Shown here one piece after another: positions 39,423 to 48,391 of a DNA stretch of 64,000 bases. The DNA is from an uncultured Oscillospiraceae bacterium (GTDB lineage Bacteria > Bacillota > Clostridia > Oscillospirales > Ruminococcaceae). The stretch covers positions 62,001 to 126,000 of the forward strand of contig CAJUPO010000004.1 in NCBI GenBank assembly GCA_910588145.1, given 5' to 3'. The notes under the pieces were generated by a model. It worked only from the letters and a program-made list of their open reading frames with translations. It was not told where the DNA came from and did not search any database. Each line of letters begins with the position of its first letter. The first letter of the stretch is position 1. The position numbers and the translations under genes are program-made.

Positions 39423-41807
39423 TGCATTTACTCCTTTTTCATTATTATTGTTATTTGTATTAATACTATCCGTCAAAACATTTTTATTTTCCGGATAATT
39501 TGCATTCTGAGAATTAATTTTGAAAAATCTAAGCCTAAGGGCATTTAAAACTACGCAGACTGAACTGATACTCATTGCCGCTGAACCTATCATAGGATTA
39601 AGCTTGATTTCGAACGGCAGATAAAATACCCCTGCTGCAAGTGGAATACAGAGAATATTATAGAAAAATGCCCAGAATAAATTCATTTTAATATTTCTCA
39701 TTACTGCCTTACTGAGATCAATAGCGTTAACAACATCCATTAAAGAATCCTTCATAAGAATAACATCTGCTGAATCTATGGCAATATCTGTTCCGGAACC
39801 TATGGCAATTCCAACATCAGCGCCGGCCAGTGCAGGAGAATCATTTATTCCGTCACCTGTCATTGCAGTAAAATATCCCTGTTCACGCTGTTTACGAATA
39901 TACTTTTCTTTATCCTCCGGACGTACTTCAGAAATAACTTCGTCGGCATTTATTAGTTTAGCCACGGCATTTGCTGTTCTGCTGTTATCTCCTGTAAGCA
40001 TTACAACTCTGATACCCATATCTTTAAGAATACGAACAGCTTCTATGCTCGTTTTCCTTATAGTATCTGAAACTGCTATAATGCCAATAATTTTTCTGCC
40101 ATCTGAAAATATAACGGGGGTTTTTCCCTCATCTGCAAGCTTATTGACTATTTCAGATGTTTTATTTTCATCATCTGATTCAAGTACATTTTTCTTTATA
40201 AAAAACATATTTCCAGCAAAAATATTTTTTCCATTAATCTCAGCCGAAATTCCCTCACCGATAAATGTTTTATAATTACTTCCGTTAGGAACTTTCAAAC
40301 CTATATTTGCTGCATATTCTGTTATTGCTTCAGCAATAGGATGATTGTTTCCGTATTCAGCAGCTGCCGCCAATGCCGCAAAATTTTCTTTAGTAAGCTT
40401 ATTATCCGATACTATAATATCAGTGACCGATGGATGACCTGTAGTTATAGTTCCGGTTTTATCAAGAACGATAGTATCTATCTTATGAAGATTTTCCAGC
40501 CCCTCTGCCGAACGAATTATTATACCGTACTCCGCTGCTTTTCCCGTACCAGCCATAACAGAAACCGGTGTGGCAAGCCCAAGGGCACATGGACAAGAAA
40601 TTACGAGTACGGAAATTCCGCATGAAAAAGCAAATTCAAAGGATTCTCCTGCAAACAACCATACAGCGATTACTACTAATGCAGCAAGCATTACTGCCGG
40701 AACAAAAAAACCGCTTATTTTATCTGCCAAACGTGAGATCGGAGCCTTGGAATTGCCAGCTTCATCTACAAGCCGTATTATCTGAGCAATAGTTGTATCA
40801 TTTCCGACTTTAGACGCCTTCATTCTGAAAGTTCCGTTTTTGTTGATTGTAGCAGATATAACTTCATCTCCGACGTTTTTTCCAACCGGAATACTTTCAC
40901 CAGTCACAGCAGACTGATCCACATACCCTTGCCCCTCAGTAATAATTCCATCTACCGGAATGCTTTCACCAGGACGTATTATTAAAATATCATCTTTAAC
41001 TACCTTTTCAGAGGGAATGGTTATTTCATTACCGCCTCTAATAACAACCGCCGTTTTAGGCGTTAAATTCATCAGTTTTTCAATGGCGTCACTTGTCTTG
41101 GATTTGGATCGGTTTTCGAGAAATTTTCCTACCGTAACAAGAGTAGGAACCATTGCGGCAGATTCAAAATAAAGCTGATGTGCATAATGATGAATAATTT
41201 CATTATTACCATGACCATATCCATATGCCATTCTGTATATGGCAAATATACCGTATATCAGCGCCGCTGATGACCCCACTGCGATTAAGGAATCCATATT
41301 AGGCGAACGTTTTAAAAGAGCTTTGAATCCCTTTGTAAAAAAATCGCTGTTCACCGCAATAATTGCAAGAGAAATCAAAAATTGTGTAATAGCAGATATA
41401 AGGTGGTTATCCATTCCGATAAATATTGACGGAACAGGAAGCCCCATCATTTCCCCCATAGCAATATACATAAGAGGGATAAGAAGGATTACAGATAATA
41501 ACAAACGCTTTTTTAACTTTTTATGAGAATCTATATATTGCTGCTTTCGCTCACTCCATTCCCGTTTAAAGGAGTTTTCCTCTGACTTAGTATTTTCATA
41601 TAAGGAAGCTCCATACCCCGTTTTCTCTACAATATCAATAATAGAATTACTGTCAGTTTTAGTTTCATCATAATTTACAATCATCTGATTTGCAAGCAAA
41701 TTTACATCAGCCTTATCAACACCGTCTATTCTGCTTACACTTTTGGTTATATTAGCCTGGCACGCAGCACAGGTCATACCAGTTATCTTAAACTTTTCTG
41801 TTTTCAT
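39207..41807 (-). CDS. copA: Copper-translocating P1B-type ATPase fused to CopZ-like domain
   Basis: Exports Cu(I) across the membrane. The 866-residue product has an N-terminal heavy-metal domain (GMTCAACQANI at 10-20), eight predicted helices, the ion-site motif SCPCALGLATP, phosphorylation DKTGT, and GDGINDSPALAGADVG. After the ATPase, an Asn-rich linker (about 770-795) leads to a second heavy-metal domain (GMMCGHC) at residues 796-866, like free CopZ. Most CopA proteins end before such a domain. AAGGGGGG precedes the ATG at 41807. It lies nine bases after csoR and shares its copper-responsive promoter. Confidence 0.95.
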   Translation of the reverse strand: MKTEKFKITGMTCAACQANITKSVSRIDGVDKADVNLLANQMIVNYDETKTDSNSIIDIVEKTGYGASLYENTKSEENSFKREWSERKQQYIDSHKKLKKRLLLSVILLIPLMYIAMGEMMGLPVPSIFIGMDNHLISAITQFLISLAIIAVNSDFFTKGFKALLKRSPNMDSLIAVGSSAALIYGIFAIYRMAYGYGHGNNEIIHHYAHQLYFESAAMVPTLVTVGKFLENRSKSKTSDAIEKLMNLTPKTAVVIRGGNEITIPSEKVVKDDILIIRPGESIPVDGIITEGQGYVDQSAVTGESIPVGKNVGDEVISATINKNGTFRMKASKVGNDTTIAQIIRLVDEAGNSKAPISRLADKISGFFVPAVMLAALVVIAVWLFAGESFEFAFSCGISVLVISCPCALGLATPVSVMAGTGKAAEYGIIIRSAEGLENLHKIDTIVLDKTGTITTGHPSVTDIIVSDNKLTKENFAALAAAAEYGNNHPIAEAITEYAANIGLKVPNGSNYKTFIGEGISAEINGKNIFAGNMFFIKKNVLESDDENKTSEIVNKLADEGKTPVIFSDGRKIIGIIAVSDTIRKTSIEAVRILKDMGIRVVMLTGDNSRTANAVAKLINADEVISEVRPEDKEKYIRKQREQGYFTAMTGDGINDSPALAGADVGIAIGSGTDIAIDSADVILMKDSLMDVVNAIDLSKAVMRNIKMNLFWAFFYNILCIPLAAGVFYLPFEIKLNPMIGSAAMSISSVCVVLNALRLRFFKINSQNANYPENKNVLTDSINTNNNNNEKGVNAMKKVLVVDGMMCGHCVQHVQKALTSLSGIKDAEVNLEKKTAEVVMESDISDDILINAVTEAGYTVLSCNKA

Positions 41808-41816
41808 AAGCCCCCC

Positions 41817-42116
41817 TTATTTAAGCTTTTTTATTAGTTCCAAGGCTTCATCCATAATACCATTGTTTCCTTTTTTTATTTCTTCTGTCAAACAGGTTTT
41901 CATATGTTCCTGAAGGATAACATATCCTATGCTTTGAAGCGCTTTTTCAGCCGCTGCAATTTGAATAAGTATATCTCCGCAGTAACGGTTATCATCAAGC
42001 ATTTTTCCAATTCCGTTCAATTGACCGGTAATCCTGTTAAGTCTGCTTTTTAATGATCTAAGAGTCCTTTCGTCACGGGGAGTGTTTTTCTGACGGCAGC
42101 ATTCACAGTTGTCCAT
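41817..42116 (-). CDS. csoR: CsoR-family copper-sensing repressor
   Basis: CsoR represses copper export genes until Cu(I) binds. The 99-residue product has the all-helical DUF156 fold and the three Cu ligands: Cys in NRYCGDIL, then His and Cys in LQEHMKTCL. An N-terminal Cys-rich stretch (MDNCECCRQKN) is extra. ATG at 42116 with AGGTGG six bases upstream is chosen over a frame that extends to 42179, across the promoter. It is first in csoR-copA and should autoregulate through the operator at 42156-42172. Confidence 0.94.
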   Translation of the reverse strand: MDNCECCRQKNTPRDERTLRSLKSRLNRITGQLNGIGKMLDDNRYCGDILIQIAAAEKALQSIGYVILQEHMKTCLTEEIKKGNNGIMDEALELIKKLK

Positions 42117-42150
42117 ATTCCACCTGCTTTCGCTATTTTTCTTAATACCA

Positions 42151-42179
42151 ATTATATACCCCCTTGGGGTATTTGTCAA
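42151..42179 (-). promoter_or_regulatory. Promoter of csoR-copA
   Basis: Minus-strand TTGACA (42174-42179), 17 bases, TATAAT (42151-42156). The spacer is almost wholly taken up by the CsoR operator. Confidence 0.9.
42156..42172 (-). promoter_or_regulatory. CsoR operator
   Basis: ATACCCCCTTGGGGTAT, a near-palindrome with the C-tract/G-tract form of known CsoR boxes. It lies between the -35 and -10 boxes, so bound repressor would block RNA polymerase directly. Confidence 0.85.
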
Positions 42180-42222
42180 GAATATTTTTATAATATTATT
42201 TTGTCACTTTTTAATATAATAT

Positions 42223-42254
42223 ACAAAAAAGCCTTTCCTTTAAAGGAAAGGCTT
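42223..42254 (-). terminator. Terminator of the ECF/corrinoid operon
   Basis: AAGCCTTTCCTT/AAGGAAAGGCTT hairpin (42229-42254) followed on the minus strand by TTTTTTG, just past the S-component gene. Confidence 0.88.
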
Positions 42255-42256
42255 AA

Positions 42257-42943
42257 TCATTTACTTTTAAAAATCCCATATTTTAATTTTGCTCGTTCTA
42301 ATTTACGTCCGAAAGGTTTTTGCATCAGCATAAGAAAAATTATATTGGATACTGAATAGGTTACCGTAACCGGAATCCCTGACATAAAAACTGCCATATA
42401 CCTTGATAAAGAAAATTTACCTTCTATATTCAAAACAGTCCACAGATCCATTATTACTGAAAAAATAGTTCCGGAAAATATACTGAAAAAAATAATATAA
42501 ATTTTATTTTCCAATTTTTTTCCAATAACACCTGCTAAACAACCAATTAGTCCCCAGCTACACATTTGAAATATTGTCCATGGACCATGTCCGAAATATA
42601 TATTTGATATTAGAGCTGAAAATGAACCAGTAACAAACCCAGCAGAATACCCAAGATACATACCGCTGATAATAGTAATAGCTGTTACCGGTTTAAAAAA
42701 TGGTATAAAGCCAAATACTATTCTTCCGCATACAGAAAGCGCTGTCATAATTGAAATCATCATTATTTCTTTGCTTTTACCGTAATTTTGACGCTCAAAG
42801 GAAAAATAAAACGGCAAGCAGGCTAAAAATGCTGCAAGTAATGTTGCGGCACTGTAATGCTTTCCTCCAAAAAGCAAAATATTAAATACAGCTAACATAC
42901 CTGAAATTATCAATACAGTAATTTGAATTATTCTGTTTTTCAT
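42257..42943 (-). CDS. ECF transporter S component, probably corrinoid-specific
   Basis: A 228-residue integral membrane protein with six hydrophobic helices. It has the ECF S-component pattern of small residues in the first long helices (MISIMTALSVCGRIVFGFIPFFKPVTAI, GMYLGYSAGFVTGSFSALISN). S components bind the vitamin and determine specificity. The substrate is inferred as cobalamin because the operon is headed by a cobalamin riboswitch. The start overlaps the EcfA gene stop as ATGA, so translation is coupled. It is the last gene, followed by a strong terminator. Confidence 0.85.
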   Translation of the reverse strand: MKNRIIQITVLIISGMLAVFNILLFGGKHYSAATLLAAFLACLPFYFSFERQNYGKSKEIMMISIMTALSVCGRIVFGFIPFFKPVTAITIISGMYLGYSAGFVTGSFSALISNIYFGHGPWTIFQMCSWGLIGCLAGVIGKKLENKIYIIFFSIFSGTIFSVIMDLWTVLNIEGKFSLSRYMAVFMSGIPVTVTYSVSNIIFLMLMQKPFGRKLERAKLKYGIFKSK

Positions 42944-44583
42944 AAGGTTCCACCATTAGCCTTATAAAGATCAATAATATCTTTAAGGGTGACTGCTTTT
43001 TTATAAAAACCACGTGTCATGCTTTTGGCACAAGTAGTATAAAATTCATTGCTGCTGAAAAATTCTCTTGTATTGTCCTGAGAAATAATTTCCCTGTCAA
43101 AAAGTAATGCACATCGGTCTGCTGTTTCTGCCGCAAATTCGTTATCGTGTGTTACAATTATTATAGTTTTTCCGCCTTCAGCCAGATTTCTGAGGATTTG
43201 TATCAACTTTTCTTTTGACCAAGCATCAATTCCCTTAGTTGGTTCGTCAAGTAAAATAATATCCGGATCCTTCATCAGAATTTTAGCAATTGCAGCTTTC
43301 TGACATTCACCTCCGCTTAAATCATAGGGATGGCTTTTTAGAATTTCAGTTAAATCAAAATCATAGATTAAATTCTTTATCCGTTTATCAGATTTATCCA
43401 TTCCGAGGTAATTAGCATACCACTGAAAATCCTCTTCTATTGTTTCACCGGTAAAAACAGTTACAGGATTCTGAGGAAGTACAGATATACTAGAAAAAGA
43501 TTTTATTTTTTTTCCGGTAATTAAAATCTTTCCGGAATATGGAGTGTTTTGTCCGGAAATGACTGATAGAAGAGTACTTTTACCACTTCCGTTGCCTCCG
43601 ACGATACCATAAATTTCTCCCTTATTAACGCTCATATTTAACCCATAAAGAATATCAGGACCGTTTTTTTCATACCTGAAACAAATATTTTTCAGTTCAA
43701 TTATCTTATTTTCAAAATTTATTTTATTATTTTTATCTTCAATAGCGTCTATTTTATTAGAAAAATTTTTTCTTATCATATTGCTTGCCTCACGGATATT
43801 CAATGGACAAGGTTCATTGAATTTCAGCATACTATGAAGTTGAGCATAAACCGGTAATCCCTTTATAATTTTACTGTTACAGCTCAAAGCTTCTGCGCAG
43901 TTTACTGGCGCTCCAGAATATATAACTTTACCGATGTCAATTACAGTTAAACTATCTGCAATAGAAAAAATATTTTCCAAATTATGTTCCGCCATTATTA
44001 CTGTAATGCCCAATTCCCGATTAAGTCTTTCAATCATACTGGTAAAAGTTCTTGCGGCAAACGGATCAAGCTGTGAAACAGGTTCATCAAGAATTATAAC
44101 CTCCGGCGATATTGCCATAACAGCAGCAAGATTTAAAAGCTGTTTTTGTCCTCCGGACAGCTTATAGGTTTCTTTTCGATACCATGAATTAATACCGAAA
44201 AAGCTTGATATTTCGGCGGTTCTTCTTCTTATAAAATCTCTGTTGTGACCCAGACTTTCCAATCCAAAGGCAATTTCATGCCAAACCTTATCTGTAATAA
44301 TCTGCGAATCTGGATTCTGCATTACATAACCTATTTCAGATGCAGAAGTTTTTTTATCAAGCTTTGAAATATTAATTCCTTTATAAAGAATACTGCCGCT
44401 GATTTTTCCTTCCGGATTCATTTCCTTTTTAATAAGCCGCAAAAGCGTAGTTTTTCCGCATCCAGACGGACCGTAAAGAACAGCAAATTCACCTTTTTTT
44501 ATATTAAAATCAATATTATTAAGTACTGCCTTTTCACGGCCTTCAAATGTAAAGCTTAAATTTTTGATCTTAATAATTTCCAT
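42940..44583 (-). CDS. Fused ECF energy-coupling ATPase (EcfA-EcfA')
   Basis: A 547-residue protein with two complete ABC ATPase domains in one chain, replacing the usual two separate EcfA subunits. Domain 1 (about 1-230): Walker A YGPSGCGKTTL, signature LSGGQKQ, Walker B VIILDEP. Domain 2 (about 285-520): Walker A GGNGSGKSTLLS, signature LSGGECQK, Walker B IILLDEPTKG. It powers vitamin uptake with EcfT and the S component. ATG at 44583 with GGGAG upstream is preferred over 44637; it overlaps the 3' end of ecfT by 28 bases. Confidence 0.93.
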   Translation of the reverse strand: MEIIKIKNLSFTFEGREKAVLNNIDFNIKKGEFAVLYGPSGCGKTTLLRLIKKEMNPEGKISGSILYKGINISKLDKKTSASEIGYVMQNPDSQIITDKVWHEIAFGLESLGHNRDFIRRRTAEISSFFGINSWYRKETYKLSGGQKQLLNLAAVMAISPEVIILDEPVSQLDPFAARTFTSMIERLNRELGITVIMAEHNLENIFSIADSLTVIDIGKVIYSGAPVNCAEALSCNSKIIKGLPVYAQLHSMLKFNEPCPLNIREASNMIRKNFSNKIDAIEDKNNKINFENKIIELKNICFRYEKNGPDILYGLNMSVNKGEIYGIVGGNGSGKSTLLSVISGQNTPYSGKILITGKKIKSFSSISVLPQNPVTVFTGETIEEDFQWYANYLGMDKSDKRIKNLIYDFDLTEILKSHPYDLSGGECQKAAIAKILMKDPDIILLDEPTKGIDAWSKEKLIQILRNLAEGGKTIIIVTHDNEFAAETADRCALLFDREIISQDNTREFFSSNEFYTTCAKSMTRGFYKKAVTLKDIIDLYKANGGTL

Positions 44584-45434
44584 TTTATTTCTCCCTTTAT
44601 TTCTGTAAATGCAGGCATTGAAACAATTAACAGCCATATAATGCAGAAAATTAAATAACCGATATTCTTCTTGGGATATATTATTTCGGGATAAAATATA
44701 AAGTTAATATTTTCATACCTAATCATAAAAATGAAATAAATAAAAGATGCAGCGCCGAAAAATATAATTAAGCAGTCAATGAATCTGAAACGAAAAAGAT
44801 TAAAGGAAGTTCTATTTTTCAGTCCATATCCCCTGCTGCTCATAGAAGAAGATGTATCTGCTGTGTGTTCTATTGCCCACGTTACCAAAGATGAAAAAGA
44901 TTTTACTGCAAGCAGTAGTTTTGATAAATTTTTGCTGTTTTCATTAATCAAGTTTTTTTGTACACTGTATATTTCATGATATTTTTTTTTCATAGCAGGT
45001 ACAAATTTTAATGAAGAAGATATAACCAATCCCAAAACAGGAGCAACACCAGAAAAAAGATATATAATTTTATCTGAGGTCATAACATAACTGAAACAAC
45101 TGAACCAGCATAGTACAGAAATCAGCATTAGAGCCGCACAGCCTCCATAAATAATTGATTCTTTCGTAACTGGGGTATCATTTACAAAAAATAGAACTGT
45201 TTTTCCATTATGTGAAAATATCGGGTTGGTTATTGTAACAACCAGCCCGATTATTAGATAACATAATATTTCCTTTATAAAAGATAAATCTCTTATCAGC
45301 ATAAATTTAAAAATAAGTCCTCCAGCAATTGCAGTTATCGAAAGAATCGGATTCATTGTAAACATTGATATTCCAATTACCGCAGAAAAAAACACAATTA
45401 AAGCAATTGGGTGTAAACCGGAGAAAAGTTTCAT
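44556..45434 (-). CDS. ECF transporter T component
   Basis: A 292-residue membrane protein with about six helices and the EcfT pattern: hydrophobic N-terminus (LHPIALIVFFSAVIGISMF), a long cytoplasmic segment carrying coupling helices (MKKKYHEIYSVQKN and AIEHTADTSSSMSSRGYGLK, the latter containing the Ala-Arg-Gly-like SRG motif) and C-terminal helices. It transmits ATPase motion to the S component. AGGAGG lies before the ATG, which overlaps the upstream lipoprotein stop as ATGA. Confidence 0.9.
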   Translation of the reverse strand: MKLFSGLHPIALIVFFSAVIGISMFTMNPILSITAIAGGLIFKFMLIRDLSFIKEILCYLIIGLVVTITNPIFSHNGKTVLFFVNDTPVTKESIIYGGCAALMLISVLCWFSCFSYVMTSDKIIYLFSGVAPVLGLVISSSLKFVPAMKKKYHEIYSVQKNLINENSKNLSKLLLAVKSFSSLVTWAIEHTADTSSSMSSRGYGLKNRTSFNLFRFRFIDCLIIFFGAASFIYFIFMIRYENINFIFYPEIIYPKKNIGYLIFCIIWLLIVSMPAFTEIKGEIKWKLLRSKI

Positions 45435-45940
45435 CCGTTAAAATCCTCCTGACTGCAAATATATATCCACTGAATTTCATCTCCGTCTTTAAGATTAAAC
45501 GAATCACACCCTTTATCAGCGTATTCATCATTTACCTTATAAATCCAGCCGCTTTCAGATCCGCATGAAAATTCGTACAAATAATTTATTCCCTCAACAT
45601 ATACTGTACTTAATGCATTTTCCTCGGAACCTTGTACTTCAATCTGAATTTGATTTTCACGGACAGCCCTGCTAAGCACACTGTATACAGTATCGTTTTC
45701 TTTTATTTGATATTCTGTTTTTTCAAGTATAATTCCATCTTCCGGAATATAATCTTCAAGTCCAGAATCCAGCATATCCATATTATCCAAAACAGACAAG
45801 CAAGTTATTTCAATTGTTACGGAGTCACCGCCGCTTATATTTGATTCCGAATAATTATAGTATTCTTCTTTCGATTTAATACTGCATGCTGAAAATAAAG
45901 TTACAAAAGCAACAATAAATGATATAAAACATTTTTTCAT
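45431..45940 (-). CDS. DUF4430 lipoprotein (transcobalamin beta-like)
   Basis: A 169-residue putative lipoprotein. The signal sequence MKKCFISFIVAFVTLFSAC ends in a lipobox cysteine (about residue 19). The mature part is a DUF4430 domain, the family related to the C-terminal beta domain of transcobalamin and intrinsic factor. Marks are VTIEITCLSVLDNM, YQIKENDTVYSVL, ESGWIYKVNDEYADKGC and LKDGDEIQWIYI. It probably binds or hands over corrinoids at the membrane outer face; this is inferred from fold and operon. AAAGGA precedes the ATG at 45940, which overlaps the upstream stop as ATGA. Confidence 0.82.
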   Translation of the reverse strand: MKKCFISFIVAFVTLFSACSIKSKEEYYNYSESNISGGDSVTIEITCLSVLDNMDMLDSGLEDYIPEDGIILEKTEYQIKENDTVYSVLSRAVRENQIQIEVQGSEENALSTVYVEGINYLYEFSCGSESGWIYKVNDEYADKGCDSFNLKDGDEIQWIYICSQEDFNG

Positions 45941-47433
45941 TTTATTTCCTTTCGGATCATAAAATTCTGATAAACTATCAGTCCAGCACCGCAAACCGCA
46001 GAAACAGTAGTAGGTATAATTATAAATAAAGGCAGTTTGCTTTTAGTTTTATTTTCCTGACCGCTGTTTGATTCCGTTACATAGGTTGTATAGGTCACTG
46101 TTGTAGTATTATTTTTAGAAATTGATTTTTTATCAGATATTTCAGATTTCATAGAACTTTCTGTAACATTTGAATTAATTACAATGTTTGAAGATACAGA
46201 AGTAGTAGTAATATTACTATTTATCTGATTTGTGTAAATTTCACTGTAATAATTATTTTCATTATTGTCAGAATTATTATCAAAAATGGGTTCATATTGT
46301 TCAATTACAGAAGTAATTGTATGCGATGGTTTATTGGTATTATTTTCATTAGGCAGTGTTGAACTTGTATTATTTTGATTATCTGAAATATTTTCATCAT
46401 CGTTAGGATTACCGTTGCTAAAATCAAGATTTGAAAAATCATATACCGGCGTTTCTCCGCTGTATAGCCTGTCAATCGCTATTAAAGCTATAGCAGCCTG
46501 ATCCGTTGATTGGATACTGGAAACACCTCCGGAAAGATGTGAAAAACCGCCGTCAGAGTTTCTATAACTTAAAACCGCATCCACAACACTCTTTCCATTT
46601 TTTATAAACCTATTGTCACTGTAAATATCTATCCCCATAGTACACAGCGCAGTTATAATTTGAGCAGAGCTTTCGCAGTTCTCAGTACCGAAAGAACTAT
46701 AACCTCCAGTTGCCAACTGAGAATTTGACAGAAATATCAATGCCTCATCGATAATATTCTTGACACTTTTGGTCACTGAATCACCAGTTTTATTTAATTC
46801 AAATGTATATAAAGCACTGTTTCCGTAATATGGAGCAAGCGCAGTAATAACATTTGCTGTAATATCAATATCTCCGACTGTTCCAGATAAAGCGAATCCC
46901 CCGTCAGGAGTCTGCTGCTTAATTATTTCAATAATAATATCATTTCTGGAATAATATGCATTATCAGGGATTTCAGTATTTACAGAATCAAGAGCAATAA
47001 GACTCCATATCCAACCATTTATTCCCTGCCTGCCAAGGGATATTGTATATCCTCTATTATATGTACCGTCAGCCATAAGATTTATATTTTCTTCGGTAAA
47101 AGAAAACGGATTTTTGCCGTTTGCTAATAACGAAAGTATTATACGATGCCATTCAGTTGACTTAGCGGCACTCAGCTTATTTTCTGATTTATAGCGCTCT
47201 TTCACATCTTGTGAAAGAGCGCTGCAATAGCCGGGCATCTCCGAATTATAATATCTTCCGTAAGCAAATGCAGCCCAGTCGCCTTCAGTTGTTCCCACCG
47301 CTGAAGTAACATCTCCTCTGTATAACAGGGCTGATTCTATTATATCATCATAATCATCTGCTAAAGCCTTGTCAGAAAATGAAAACAAGGAAACAATAAG
47401 CATAATAGTAAGAAATGTCGGTAACTTTTTCAT
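45937..47433 (-). CDS. Secreted alpha/alpha-repeat protein (transcobalamin alpha-like) with C-terminal anchor
   Basis: A 498-residue exported protein: signal peptide (MKKLPTFLTIMLIVSLFSFS, to about 26) and an alpha/alpha-barrel domain of prenyltransferase-like repeats (about 30-335). Repeat marks are GINGWIWSLIALDS, QTPDGGFALSGTVGDIDITANVITALAPYY, ATGGYSSFGTENCESSAQIITALCTMG and NSDGGFSHLSGG. An Asn/Thr/Ser-rich linker of about 130 residues and a C-terminal membrane helix (LFIIIPTTVSAVCGAGLIVY) with a basic tail follow. The same barrel fold forms the alpha domain of intrinsic factor. ATG at 47433 is one base after the upstream stop; no strong binding site, so translation is coupled. Confidence 0.82.
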   Translation of the reverse strand: MKKLPTFLTIMLIVSLFSFSDKALADDYDDIIESALLYRGDVTSAVGTTEGDWAAFAYGRYYNSEMPGYCSALSQDVKERYKSENKLSAAKSTEWHRIILSLLANGKNPFSFTEENINLMADGTYNRGYTISLGRQGINGWIWSLIALDSVNTEIPDNAYYSRNDIIIEIIKQQTPDGGFALSGTVGDIDITANVITALAPYYGNSALYTFELNKTGDSVTKSVKNIIDEALIFLSNSQLATGGYSSFGTENCESSAQIITALCTMGIDIYSDNRFIKNGKSVVDAVLSYRNSDGGFSHLSGGVSSIQSTDQAAIALIAIDRLYSGETPVYDFSNLDFSNGNPNDDENISDNQNNTSSTLPNENNTNKPSHTITSVIEQYEPIFDNNSDNNENNYYSEIYTNQINSNITTTSVSSNIVINSNVTESSMKSEISDKKSISKNNTTTVTYTTYVTESNSGQENKTKSKLPLFIIIPTTVSAVCGAGLIVYQNFMIRKEIK

Positions 47434-47434
47434 T

Positions 47435-48358
47435 TTATTTACTAACAGTAAGCTTAGCAATTGCAATTGCGTCAAAAACATCAATTGCAAAATCTCCGTT
47501 CATATCAGCAAGTATAGTTTCGTTATCAGTTAAAATTCTTTTGCCAACAGTACTTTGTGCAACAGCAATCGCATCAAATACGTCAACCTCATTATTCTGA
47601 TTAACATCACCCATAGAAAGATCATTCTTGCCTACAAATTCAATTTCCTGTACTGCCTTATCAAGGATATCCTGATCGGAATTTAAATCAGCCGCCTTAG
47701 CAACAGCTCTCTTGTACACGCCTGTCCCAACAAGCTTAGGATATGCCGCAATTGATTCGGTTATAACGTCACGGTTTGTAACCGGACAAAGCGGTTCTGT
47801 TCCTCCCCATTCAGACATATATGAAGTGTCAAGTCCCATATCAGAGCCATATCCGTAAACAGTAAAAACAAATCTGATAACATCTCCATCATCTGGTAAA
47901 TATTCTCCCAGTGATAATGATACTGACTCATTATTTATCAGATACATCCATCCTGACATAGCACAGAAATCATATGAACTCAGTGCGCCGTCTGTCTCAC
48001 GCAAATCATCAATTTCCATATTAGCAGCTTTAGCAGCAGCCGCAATGAATTCCGGTATAATGGGCTTGGCATTATCTTCGTCGTCAAGACTTGAAATATA
48101 CGAGCCCACTCCTTTGCCACCGTTTATATGTTCAGCGCCGTATACTCTTTCAATCAGATCCGAACCAGTTTCACCATCATAAAAAGGTACTTTAACCGGA
48201 TCCATTAAGTAACCTTGTCCGATAGTAAACTTCTCAATACAAACAGTCGCATACCCTGCTGGACTTCCTGAAGCTGCTTCTTCTGCCCAAACCGATGTAC
48301 CCAGTGCCGAAATCATACCCAGCGCCGTTAAAATTCCTGCAATTCTCTTCATTCTCAT
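47435..48358 (-). CDS. Secreted DUF4430-dockerin protein
   Basis: A 307-residue exported protein: signal peptide (MRMKRIAGILTALGMISALG, cleavage near WAEE), a DUF4430/transcobalamin beta-like domain (about 36-168; YDGETGSDLIERVYG, SGWMYLINNESVSLSLGEYL, DDGDVIRFVFTVYGYG), a linker region and a C-terminal type I dockerin (about 248-305; GDVNQNNEVDVFDAIAVA and ADMNGDFAIDVFDAIAIA, two calcium loops). The dockerin would fix it to a cohesin on the cell surface or scaffold. CGGAGG lies seven bases before the ATG at 48358. It is the first gene after the cobalamin riboswitch. Confidence 0.87.
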   Translation of the reverse strand: MRMKRIAGILTALGMISALGTSVWAEEAASGSPAGYATVCIEKFTIGQGYLMDPVKVPFYDGETGSDLIERVYGAEHINGGKGVGSYISSLDDEDNAKPIIPEFIAAAAKAANMEIDDLRETDGALSSYDFCAMSGWMYLINNESVSLSLGEYLPDDGDVIRFVFTVYGYGSDMGLDTSYMSEWGGTEPLCPVTNRDVITESIAAYPKLVGTGVYKRAVAKAADLNSDQDILDKAVQEIEFVGKNDLSMGDVNQNNEVDVFDAIAVAQSTVGKRILTDNETILADMNGDFAIDVFDAIAIAKLTVSK

Positions 48359-48391
48359 GTTTATTCCTCCGATAAAACTATATTTTTATGT

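Noticed and set aside
39778..40275. 165-codon plus-strand frame opposite copA
   Set aside because: It has no ribosome-binding site or recognisable domain and lies fully antisense to conserved CopA motifs.
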